This document shows, piece after piece, positions 1 to 10,152 of a stretch of 64,000 nt of DNA. The notes under the pieces are model-generated. The model was not told the DNA's origin and made no database searches. It saw only the letters and a program-made list of their open reading frames with translations. Position numbers and translations under genes: made by a program. This DNA is from Fistulifera solaris (taxonomy: Eukaryota > Bacillariophyta > Bacillariophyceae > Naviculales > Stauroneidaceae): contig AP026173.1 in NCBI GenBank assembly GCA_030295235.1, forward strand, positions 372,001-436,000, read 5' to 3'. Each line of letters begins with the position of its first letter. Within the stretch, counting starts at the first letter, position 1.

Positions 1-490
1 TACATGTTACCCAGGACGATAAAGAGTCGATGAGTGATGATTCAAAGACATATCAGAGGATATTACGTTGCTTTCAGAGCAAATTTGACATTATGGTGTG
101 ATTTTTTGTTAAAGCTTGCTGCGGTGTATTATTGCTACGTGATTTGAGTACCACGTATGCGTACGTGGCGAGGACTACCAAGGCTACGTTACTATTATAC
201 AACATACGCTACAAATACGACGATACTGTATCTAAGCCGTACCGCTGCTGTACGCTGTACATTTTCGCTGCTTGTTCGCACTTTTCAAAGGAATCGCCGT
301 GTTGAAAGGTAAGTTACCATGAAGATCTTTATTAACGTCTACTTTCCGACTCTTTTGTCTCTTTCTCATGAAAGATGAAGTCTTTACTCACATTTGTGCT
401 TGCTTTTGATGTTTTGAAGGTTTGAAATCGCTTACAAAAAGTACAATTGACAAAGTCAAGTGTCCGCAGCATCGCAAAAAAGCAAGCAAA
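1..490. other. Left-edge non-coding stretch
   Basis: No convincing gene is seen here. Positions 151-168 hold an imperfect palindrome around GTATGCGTACGTGG. A GT-AG pair (GTAAGT near 310, TTGAAG near 420) could be a 5' UTR intron of the gene that follows, but its coding start is not clear enough to prove this. Confidence 0.4.
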
Positions 491-2059
491 ATGAAAAATA
501 AAAAGATTAATCCTATCGTTTGGCACGAGGGAGTTGCCTCTCTTCGTGTCGTTAGCTAACAAAGTACTCGAAAAGAAGGAGGATATTCGCAAGAGCACTG
601 GGTCTCAGTGGAAATCGAAGCAGTGGGTTCCTGCTAGCGGTTTCTCTGTCGAAGAGACGGTGAATATTGCAATTAGCTTTGGAGACCAATTCAAGGCTTT
701 GCAGCACACAGAGCATAGCGTCGTTCGTCGCGGTGAATTAACCACGCTTGACGCTGTCCTCGGCGACAGTTTCAAGATTTTGAGAAAGGAATTGAGTGAT
801 ATGGCTGCCTTTCAGACGAAGAGTACTGCGTCAGCGAGTGCCGTTACGGGTACGGCCGCAGCAGCGTCACTTGATCCTGTTGCTGGTGGTGGTGAAAAAG
901 CTGTTTCTGCTGCTTCGCAAACGTCCGTATTCGCGGTCGGAAAAAGAGTGATGTTGCGAAGAAAAGCCGGAAAGGTACGAAGGGTTCTCGTCGCAACGAA
1001 TGCAACGAACGTAGTTCATCATCCCGTTGCATCCCGTCTCCCGACCCGCAATCACGGCCTCTCTTCTACCAATCATCTACGTCCTGTTTCCAGCCAGTAG
1101 TACGGGGCTAGAGAAATGGCAGATCGGCGACAAGTTGATGGACTGGATGAAGGAGAATGATTACAATTCTTCTCCCGACTGGACTGCAATTAACGGCCTT
1201 GTCGAGAGTACCGGCATGAAGCCATCGCAAATAGTCGCTTGGACCGCAGAACTGGGAGCGAGTGTAGTTAAGCTCCGCGAGTGGTGGTGTTGCTGGTGAA
1301 GAATCAATTGGACTTCGAGTTGAAGTTGCAATGGAAAAACAGCCAGAAATCATCACAATCGAAGATGATGACGATGACGAAGACGAAGACGTTAGCCTCC
1401 GGAGCTCGCTGAAGAGAACGACAAGGATGATGATATCAGTAGCCTACTTGGACTCTCCGCGGACGAAATGATTGACGACTTTTACGCAAAGTATGCAGGA
1501 GTCAGTTTACCAGAAACCACGGAGGATGTTGATGTCGATGTTGCAGGTGGTGATGATGATGAAGCTAACTGGGATTCGCTCATTGCAGAGTATTTCGATG
1601 TCATGGACGCAGATGAGTTAGATGTTGTTGATGACGAAACGACAGTATGCTCTGTCGCAAAGCCGTGCAAGGTGCAACAAGATGCTTGCGAAGCTCACAG
1701 TAAAGCCCGCGAGTGAATTTGAGTCCGCGGGTGAAGCTGCGTTGGAGTCGTCGTGTTTGGAATCACTCGAGTCGTTGGAAGAGCTAGTCCTGGAGCTTGG
1801 CTTCAATTTTGATGATGACTGCGAGTGTGGAACTTCGAGTTTTTCATGCGTCGTCCAGGAAGGAACGAAGGACCCGTGCATTGACGGAATGTCATCAAAT
1901 TTGTTGCTTGGACAGTTGACTTCCGATGAAGATGCGTTGATCAAAGAGCTTGCCTTGTCCCTGCCTGGTGCTGACGGGGATCTTCACAGTCCATCCATGC
2001 GTATCCGGTCAGATTCGACGAACAGTTTGCTCCGACAGTGTGCTTCCTTGACCGAGTGA
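491..2059 (+). CDS. Acidic nuclear-type protein with a homeodomain-like patch (frame-broken)
   Basis: This is a protein-coding locus of unknown function whose frame changes several times. The pieces are an N-terminal part (about 534-940), a basic Ser-rich part, a patch at about 1120-1250, and an Asp/Glu-rich acidic C-terminal half ending at 2059. The patch contains LMDWMKEND and STGMKPSQIVAW, which recalls helices 1-3 of a TALE homeodomain (alternating acidic helix, TG turn, Q-V-x-W), but the usual WFxNxR is not present. Frame changes lie at short runs: A5 at 941-945, G4 at 1104-1107, CC at 1399-1400 and AAA at 1637-1639. Each is a one-base change, so assembly error and pseudogene are both possible. 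The start is unsure: ATG at 491 opens a short frame that stops at 556, and the 534 frame lacks a good ATG. The homeodomain link is a guess. Confidence 0.5.
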
Positions 2060-2650
2060 ATGTTGAAGAATGGATTTTCATTTATCAAGCTTCCTATAGA
2101 TGCTGCTGCTGTCGCTGACCACCATTCCTTTCAAAGACTCCATCTCCGCCTTCGTAGCCATGATTTCCTTCCATTTCGTTTTCGTTTCGTGAATGAATCA
2201 ATTTCATGAGTTGTTCCTCCTTTGCTGTGGTTGTCTCCTGATTTGCTCGTCACCGTCTTCCAAATTTGTTCCATCTTTGAGAAAATGTACGTCATTTCTG
2301 CTATTCTCGTCCTAATTAAACATTAGTTTATAGAGTTTTTGTCGTAATTTACTCTACTTTGCTTTTTATCTACTTTGCTTCTTATTCGTGGTGACAAGCA
2401 CCCTAGTCTAGAGGTGTCTTCTTGAGCTTACCTGGTAAAAAACAACCTAGCCTCAATGACGGTGAGATAGTCGCGCGATCGCGCGGTTTTGCACGACGTA
2501 TGTACGTGGCTACTGTACCCTACGAAGTACACGCGAACGTGCCGTAATTTTTTGTCGTGCATGATCGCTTCAATGTTTTTCTCCTTCATTCTTTTTCAAC
2601 GACAAACGGCAAACGTGTGAGTAATTGACTAGCTATTGCTATTAAAAACC
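2060..2650. other. Intergenic region upstream of the 3-beta-HSD-like gene
   Basis: No gene is seen. It contains a perfect 14-bp palindrome (CGCGCGATCGCGCG, 2472-2485) and, at 2497-2510, GTATGTACGTGGC, which resembles the sequence at 156-168 upstream of the preceding gene. Both elements lie within 180 bp of the downstream ATG and are candidate promoter elements only by position. Confidence 0.4.
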
Positions 2651-3811
2651 ATGTTTGGCCTCGGCAAGAAGAACGCGGGCCCTCCGGAGAAGCCAGGATA
2701 CGAAACAGCCCGAGGATGCACCGCTTTGGTGACGGGCTCGTCGGGTTTGTGCGGTGCTCGCCTCGTCGAAATGTTACTCGAACGAGGCGCCAAGCACGTC
2801 ATTTGCTTTGATCTTATGCCACCGGATGCTACTCTTAAGCAGCGTTTCGCGGAAGCGGAGAAGAAAACCAAGGGAAAGTTAACGATACTCAGTAAATTGG
2901 AAGGTGATCTCACCAATGACAAGGCCGTTATGGCTGCGTTTGAAAAGGATTCGAACATCGATGTGTGTTTTCACATTGCCGCCCTCGTCGGCCCATTTCA
3001 CGACAAAGAAAAATATCATGCGGTCAATTACGAAGGTACCTTAAATGTGATCAAGGCTTGTCGTGAGAAGAAAGTTCCCAAGCTCGTATATAGTAGCAGT
3101 CCATCGACTCGATTCACCGGTGGAGATATCACAGGCCAAACCGAAGATGAGCTTGCGATTCCTAATACTTTTCTAGCTCTCTACGCGGAAACGAAGGCGA
3201 TGGGTGAAAAGGCTGTGACTGAAGCGTGTTGTGATACGCTATTGACTGTTTCTGTCGCCCCGCATCAAGTATACGGTCATTATGATTCCTTATTTCTTCC
3301 GAATTTGCTCGAGACTGCCGGCAATGGTCGTCTTCGCATTTTCGGTAAAGGCGGAAACAAGATCAGTATGTGCCATGCCGACAACTATGCGCATGGGCTC
3401 ATGTGCGGAGCGGATGCTTTGTATCCCGGAAGTCCGGCACTGGCCAAATTCTACATTGTGACGGATGGTGCACCGGTGGATTTCTGGAAGACGCTGAATC
3501 AAGCGGTAGTCGCCATGGGTTTTACGGATCTATATTCCAAGTTTCATCTGCCGGCCTGGTTTTTGTATACGATAGCTTACGCGGCGAATGTTTTGGGTTT
3601 CCTACTGAATCGAAAATTCAAGTTGAATCCCTTCAATGTGAAAATGCTAACGATTCATCGCTACTTCTCGATTCAAAATGCACAGCGTGACCTTAAGTAC
3701 GTGCCAGTGCGTACATTTGAAGAGGCGTGGCCCGATACAATTGCTTGGTTCAAGGAAAACTGGCTGCCCGGCTTTCTGGAACGACAACGTAACTCGAAGA
3801 AAACTGATTGA
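2651..3811 (+). CDS. NSDHL/ERG26-like 3-beta-hydroxysteroid (sterol-4-carboxylate) dehydrogenase
   Basis: This is a 386-residue short-chain NAD(P)-dependent dehydrogenase/epimerase of the extended SDR 3-beta-HSD group. The Rossmann glycine motif is near the N-terminus (VTGSSGLCG, about residue 27). The active-site YxxxK is YAETK near residue 180, and a hydrophobic segment (FLYTIAYAANVLGFLL, about 300) suggests membrane association. The closest known role is sterol C-4 decarboxylation (NSDHL/ERG26) in the endoplasmic reticulum, but related 3-beta-HSDs cannot be excluded. Length matches the family (roughly 350-400 residues). The ATG at 2651 follows AAAACC; an upstream in-frame extension has no ATG. 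The gene has no intron and is intact, a contrast with its neighbours. Confidence 0.85.
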   Translation: MFGLGKKNAGPPEKPGYETARGCTALVTGSSGLCGARLVEMLLERGAKHVICFDLMPPDATLKQRFAEAEKKTKGKLTILSKLEGDLTNDKAVMAAFEKDSNIDVCFHIAALVGPFHDKEKYHAVNYEGTLNVIKACREKKVPKLVYSSSPSTRFTGGDITGQTEDELAIPNTFLALYAETKAMGEKAVTEACCDTLLTVSVAPHQVYGHYDSLFLPNLLETAGNGRLRIFGKGGNKISMCHADNYAHGLMCGADALYPGSPALAKFYIVTDGAPVDFWKTLNQAVVAMGFTDLYSKFHLPAWFLYTIAYAANVLGFLLNRKFKLNPFNVKMLTIHRYFSIQNAQRDLKYVPVRTFEEAWPDTIAWFKENWLPGFLERQRNSKKTD

Positions 3812-4096
3812 TGAGTAACAACGCTCGTGTTTTTAAAGAATCGGTTTATTTTAATCTACAAACGTGTTTTTATTATATGATGCTTTCTTTGAGTTTCGTA
3901 AGTGGTGATCTATGTAGATTCATCAGCTGGACGACTAGCGCGAAGCGCGAAAGTGACTGAGTCATTCATTCACGTAGAAAAGGTGCTGCGATGCGGTAGA
4001 AAACAGACGGTGCAGCATCGTTTTTTGCGGTTTTCGTCGTTTTGCTTCAACATGATGATGGAAAGGGCCCAACATTAAACAATATATTATCAAACC
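3812..4096. other. Short intergenic region
   Basis: It holds the presumed 3' UTR of the preceding gene, with A/T-rich sequence after the stop and a GCGCGAAGCGCG repeat near 3938. No gene is seen. Confidence 0.4.
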
Positions 4097-5342
4097 ATGA
4101 GAATAATAGTAATTCTGCAGTTCCTTTTTCAACTGAGACACCCCGCTGTAGCGTGGGTATCATCGCCCCGAATCGTCCCGACTTCTTTGGCGCTTTCTGT
4201 GCAGAAACGCTCCTCGGTGGCCGACGAGACGAAATTGGACGATGAAGATAACATCATTCCGATTGAGGGCGCTCAGTTCTTTGGTGGCAACAAGCAAAGG
4301 AAGAGTTCTTCGACCCAGTCGCCGAAGATCAGGCCGAATTAGAAACAAGGCAGTATTACGATCGATTTGCCGATACGCGGGCATTTCCAGATGCGACGGC
4401 CACAGCGGTCGCCCGATCCCTACAACAACAAATTAATCGTGTTCTTTATCAAGAAGAACAAAGTCAGGTAACAGAATTTACTTACAAGCCTTCGATGGAG
4501 TGGGAAACTTCGTTTCCTGTCAAAGAAGCGAATCCGTTGATGGAACTGAAGAATGCTCTTGCTTTTTTACGAGCACGTGGATGTCGCCATTACTTCCGCA
4601 AAATCGATCAACTCAAACACAATAGAAGTTCGATGGGAAATTGCTGTGGCATGGCCTATTTTCTGGGAGCCGCGTTTGCTTTTTTACAGGACAGTCGATC
4701 TTGTCGATGGATGGAAACACTATTACTCGACAAGTGGATACACTGGATGAGAAGGACCTGTTGTTTAGCGTTGCGAAGCAAATTTTCCCTCGATTTTGGG
4801 ATATTTATCATATTGGAATGACTCCATCCGCAGAATTGTCTCCTCGCTTTCCCCAATTCGGTCTTTTGAGGTCGTACAATTTGTATGAGTTGCCGGCACG
4901 GCTGTACTTACAGCCCACGCAGTTGGACACGGGGAAACGAATCGACAATACTGCAGCTATGATCCCCAATCATGCCTTTACATGTATCATCAAAACAATT
5001 GGCCCCCAAAAGCAAAGATATGTACCAACAACGCCGGTAGAAGTCAAATTGATCTCCCAAGGAGACGGCTTGCAAATTCAATGGCAAATTCCCTTGGCTG
5101 TGGAGTTCACATCACAAGCAACGCTAGCTCTTCCCGATGCCGATGAAGAAGCCGAAGTAAGTTTGAACCCAGCATGCGGGTATGAGTGGAAGGAATCGCG
5201 AAAGGTTGCAACTGTGCCGTATGGTGGCAGTCCACAAGATGAAGAGATTGCGAATCTTCGAAAGCAGCTATACAACCAGGTAATCAAAGACGGCTTGAAG
5301 CCTCGTATGGAAAACGGAAGACCCGTTTTCTTTTCTGGATGA
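4097..5342 (+). CDS. Putative plastid-targeted protein of unknown function (frame-broken)
   Basis: The first ~20 residues form a hydrophobic signal sequence (MRIIVILQFLFQL). HPAVAW-VSSPR follows, where W directly after AVA matches the aromatic-at-+1 rule of diatom plastid presequences (the ASAFAP type). The mature part has a WEIAVAWPIFWEPRLLF core followed by polar, DUF2358-like sequence; that family link is a guess from the look of the core. The frame changes three times: at AA 4292-4293 (one base short), at T6 4563-4568 and at T6 4680-4685 (one base too many each). The two T6 sites sit in the same decamer, GCTTTTTTAC. Sequence on either side continues one conserved-looking protein, so this may be a real gene with base-calling errors. 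I cannot name a function. Confidence 0.6.
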
Positions 5343-5467
5343 ACTCTGTGAAAGCATGTTATACTAGCAGCGGTCTGGGGATGGGAGTTTACGATTGGCG
5401 ACCTACATTTGTGAGAGCAAATGAAGTTGGTATCGAATTGGAATAATTGTCAAATATATGTCGCTAT

Positions 5468-8400
5468 TCAGCTCTGTTTACATTCTGGTCGCTCGTCATC
5501 ATTTCGCCGCTCGTTATTCACTTGTGTGTAATCCATTAATGACATTCGGGCGTTGCTCGTATCTTTCGCTTCCGATTCTCCTGCATCCTTATACGCTGTG
5601 CGTTTTCTCAAAGGTTGATAATCGGCACCAATTCCGAAGCTTGTTGATGGCTCATTATTTTGGGACATCGATGCATTGTCTTGATGTACAGAATTTGTGA
5701 CAAACGATTCTTTGACGGCTTCGTCTGGTCGATTCGATTGTTGTTCGTGTTTTTGAGTCGGTGCAAGAACATTTTCCGATGGCAGTGGTTCCTTGAAGGT
5801 CACCCGTGGTGGGCTTTTCGACGTTTTTGTGAGGGACTGTAGTCGTTGTCTAAGTTCAAGTTCGTATTCTTGCTTCTCCTTCATTGCTTTCATCAAACTA
5901 GGACTACGTTGTCTCGGGTCGGATTCAAAGAAGTTCCCAGGAGAAGCAGGATTACTTGTCCGGCTCAGCAAAAACGACGTATCCGGCTTTGACGGCTTAA
6001 CGGTTGGGATACCAGTCTTTCGATGTCTTGGTGAATTATCTTCGCGTGGCTTGAGTGCATTTTTTGGAGGAGTCCGAGGAGGAAGGCCATCAAGCATCTC
6101 CTGACCTCGATATTGGTTGTCAAAAATGTCTAGCTCGTTTTCTTCGCGTAAATCGTGTTGCAAAGCGTCTCTGAGTACTGTGTCATCATTCGTCAACTCC
6201 TGACGCTGTATTTGGAGCTTCAAAGACGTTATTTCTTCGTTTAATTGAGCAATCAATTCATCCTTTTCAGCTGCTCGCCGCTCGGCCTTTTCGACATCGA
6301 TTGACGCAGAATAGTTCTTCATCAGAAGTTCTCGTTTCTCGTCAACCAGATTCGATATATGTGCGTCATACTCGAACTTGATTTCTTTTAGTTTTTCGTT
6401 GGTCATTCCTCCCGATCTGCCGTAGTTGTGTTGCTCATCTTCGTCGTATTCGCTCATTACTGACTCTGGTATTACCCCAATAGCATGACTATAGCGAGAA
6501 GCTTTCTTCAATTCTCTGTTTTCTTCTAATAGTAGAGAGTACTCCTTTTGAAGCTTTTCGAGCTGTGACTGGAATTGTCCACCACCTCCTGTTCCTCGAA
6601 GCTGCCTCCTGCAACGGTCGTTATCCTCCTGAAGATCGAAATTTTCCCGCTCGAGTGACCTCATCTTTTCTTGACAAGTGTCCACCTCTATAGTGAGCTC
6701 GTTGACTTGAGCCGTAGAAAATTCTAGATGGTTTTTCAAAGAGGCAATCTTTCCTTCAAGCATCTCATGTTCACTTTCTTTTCCATTTTGAGCTTCTTCA
6801 AGTACGCATCAAGTTGTTGATTCTTTTCAAACAAAGCATCGAGCTCTTGCTTTGCTTGGTTCTTCGCTTCAGCAATCATGGCTTTTCCTTTCCTTACAAG
6901 CTTTTCCTTATCTTCTTTGGCGCCTTCTTTCATTCGCTCGATTTGTTCTTCGTATTCTCTTTGCAAACTTTCAATTCGCTCTTGTGAATTCTCTCTGTAC
7001 TGATTCAAACTAGAGGTTGACCTTTCTTGAAGATCATTATACTCCATTTTCCATTTTGATTCGGTGGCAAGTAATTTCGATTCGGAGTCTTCTTTTGTTT
7101 TGCAGTGAGCTTTTCTTTCTTCTTCAAGAAGCCTATTCATTGTCTTTTGGAGGTCATCAATGTCTTTCTTCGCTTTCGCTTCCAAAACTTCACGAGTTGC
7201 TTCCAAAGCTCGGTGCGCTTCGTCCGTTACCTCTTGCCGCGCTTTTCGAAGCTCGTCGATACTCTTTTTCTGATTTGCGTTCTCTTCCAACAAATTTTCG
7301 ATTTCGCTTCGTAGAGACGATGCCTGTGTCTGGGCAACTTGATGATCCTTTTCCGATTGCTGTAGCTTCTGGCCAACATCTTCTAGCTGCGACTCCAAGT
7401 CGACATTGGTTCTGTGCAGTCCAGAAAGCTTCTCTTCCGAAATAGCTAACAGCTCCTGTAGTTCGGATACTGTCTTTGACGAGCGCGCCAGTTCTGACGT
7501 AACTTGCGCTATCTCTGAGCCCAGCTCATTGATTCTTGCAGAGTGCTCGGAAGCCTTGGCTTCCACTGTGTTGTGCTTTTCTGTCCATTGGTCAACGTCT
7601 CGGTGGAGATCGGCATTTCGTTGTTCTGAATCGCTAAGAGATTGTGCCGTCGCGCTCAGTTTCTGCTCTAGTGTTCGACAGTGTTCATCGACCTCTGACT
7701 TCGCATGTTGTAAATCAGCCAGCTCCCTCGAAACATTATTTAACTCAGCTACCAACTTTCTTTCACGTTCCTCCGACTGGTAAAGAGTCTGGAGAGCTTT
7801 TTCCAGCTTATCCTTCGTTGAAAGATACTCCTTCTTGTATTTGTCACCCAATCGCTTTGTATCATCCAAGGTGTCAGCCATTTTCTGTACAGAGTCGTTA
7901 GATCGTTTTTCTGCGAATTCTCGAAGCTTTTTGTTTTCGTTCCTTAGGCGGTACAATTCTTCCATCACTTCTGGATTGAGCTCATTGATCCCCTCTCCGA
8001 CGCCTGATGTGGGCTCGCTTTGCGCCTTTTCATCTTCTTGAAGTCTCCTTCGAAGTTCATCCATCTGTTCCTTCTGGAGCATAGCCCCCTTCCACAAACT
8101 TTCGTTGACAGAAGACTGATCATTGGCCTTTTTCTCAAGTTTCTCTAATGCATCTTGGGTCTCAACAAGCTTCACCTCTGCTTCGATTGCTCGAACCTTG
8201 TAGTCTTCAAGCTGGCGCTTTAGCGGTGCTAACGTTTGAAGCTCACTTTCGAGTCTGACGATCTCGTCCACCGCATTCCCATGCGCCTCCTGTTCTCGTC
8301 GCAAAGCGTCTTTAATATCCTGAAGCTCGTTCATCCGCTCTTTGTACTTCCGTAGCTTTTCCGACAACTCCGGCAGAGCGCCTTGGTTTTGGTTCAGCAC

Positions 8401-9616
8401 CTCGATTTCTTCCTTGGCTTTCTGCAGCTCTTTGATTGCTTGTTCACCTCTGCTGGCCTTGTCCCGAATATCATGAAGCTGATTATTTAAGGCTTCCACA
8501 TGTTCCTTATATTTCGCAATTAATTCTTCCTCGCGGTCTAACGACTGTTTTTCGAGTTTCATCATTTCGTTGCGGTGGCGACCTTCAATCATCTCGAGTT
8601 TTCCTTGAAGTTTCTGCTCTCGCTGCTTGTACGTAACCATGTAGCTTTCGTATTTTACAATTCTCGAGTGCAGCTCACGAAAAACCATTTGCATTCTACC
8701 GGGAGACTCAAATGTTCCCGGACTTGGCATTGTATTTTCTGTGTAAGGGGACATCACGCGACGTGAAGCGTCTGGAGTGTAGCCGGAACTACGAATCGAG
8801 TCATTTGTTTTCCGAGAATTACTTCGCTCTGGACTAAGGTTGCTTTGAATTGGAGTCGCCATAGATGTGTTGGAGTCACTTTGTTCAATCGGATAAGAGC
8901 GCCCTGAGTTTGTGGATTGAGGCGGCTGTGGACTTCGTTCAGCTTCCGATCTGGGTGTCTCCAACAAGGATCGTCGCTGACGTAACGCAGATTTTGGTGG
9001 GGTCATAGAGCTCGAGCCGATCCCACGTGACGGAGACCTCTTTTTCGGTGTGCTTTTCCCACGACGCTCGATTAAAGACATCAACGTTTTCTGCACGGAT
9101 TTATTCAGCCCCATAATTTTCTCAATGTATTGACGACGCCGTTGCATATTAGGGGATTGAACTGCACAGTCGAGTAGATTGCTCAACACATAAAGTTTTA
9201 GTCGCGCAGGCGTCATTCGAGAGTCTGAGTCATCTCGATGCAGGTCCTTTGGAAGTGGGCGTGCCTTTGTCGAAGTCAGCATCAACAGTGAAGTCCAAAT
9301 TCGGTCTGTACCCGGCGATTTCCCAGCCATGTCTTGCAAATCAACCTGCGAGTCACATACTTCTTCTGCAATTTTCGAAATTGCGCTGAAGAACACAGGA
9401 AGGGTAGAGTTTGAGAGGACACGCATAATTACACAAGGAAAAACTAACTGCTGAGCGAGTTTCGTACCGAGTAACTTCAGGAGACGATAGGCGCTCAACA
9501 ACCATGTCAAGGTTCTTCAGAATTTCGGTTGAATTGACATTATCAAAGCTGAACAAATCAAACGTATTCAGCCAATCCAGGAGAGAAGCAAGTTCTTTGA
9601 TCTGCTCTGTGTTCAT
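5468..9616 (-). CDS. Long coiled-coil protein with an N-terminal HOOK-like region
   Basis: The protein is about 1,355 residues. Exon 1 runs from ATG 9616 to 9468. An 82-nt GT-AG intron (9467-9386, polypyrimidine tract before TTCTTCAG) joins it in frame to exon 2. The N-terminal ~150 residues (LLDWLNTFDLF, then helices with KLYVLSNLLDCAVQ and RRQYIEKIMGLN) recall HOOK/calponin-like microtubule-binding heads, but weakly. A Ser/Pro-rich linker (about 170-260) follows, and then roughly 800 residues of heptad-rich coiled coil. The C-terminal ~250 residues are a basic, disordered tail. A one-base frame change occurs at the A4 run 6779-6782 (minus-strand GGAAAAG); the coiled coil continues smoothly across it. 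A role in cytoskeletal linkage or as a golgin-like tether is inference. It is divergent from the next gene. Confidence 0.7.
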
Positions 9617-10152
9617 GATGACGTTTATTGTTGTTCGTGGATCACGTCGCTCAAAACTCTTGTAAACTAGTTGCTAATCGTCTTGCTTTGACCACAAGCC
9701 TTTTCTCTTTACAAAGCTTGCTTTTGAAGGGCAACAAGCAACAACAAAGTGGCCTTGCTTGCCTATTGCAACAATGAATTTATTTGACAAAGATGGCTCG
9801 GCGCGCTTGTGTGACAATTTGTATTTTATACGAAACTGTATATAAGTACTTTATTTAATTATATGTAGTGTGCCAATTTCAGGTTTTGGATATCGAGTTG
9901 GAGCGGTCGGCGTTCCTCGGTTTCGTATATTTAGTACATTCCACATTCCACTTTGGAATTCTGAAATGCATCAGACACTTTCTACCACAGTGCAAAACGA
10001 ACTGGGAAAGGGCGCGAACACAAAAAAGACAAGAACATCATCGACGACACACAACGAAACTGCCTCTTGAAGAATGCTCTCTCGTACATCGCGTTGATAG
10101 GCTCATTCTGCAACGATCTTTGCAATGCATTCATTGAAGCTCAGTTCACGAG
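9617..10152. promoter_or_regulatory. Shared intergenic region between two divergent coiled-coil genes
   Basis: The 536-bp region separates two head-to-head genes and must carry both promoters. No defined element was recognised; an A/T-rich stretch lies at 9826-9870. Short open frames here (near 9868) lack protein character. Confidence 0.4.

Noticed and set aside
332-598. 88-codon open frame on the minus strand at the left edge
   Set aside because: No domain character, and it overlaps the start of the more protein-like + strand locus.
6000-8766. Several + strand frames opposite the long coiled-coil gene
   Set aside because: They mirror heptad-rich codons of the minus strand and lack starts or structure of their own.
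9868-10137. 89-codon + strand frame before the coiled-coil gene
   Set aside because: Composition is random-like and it sits in the promoter region of the divergent pair.
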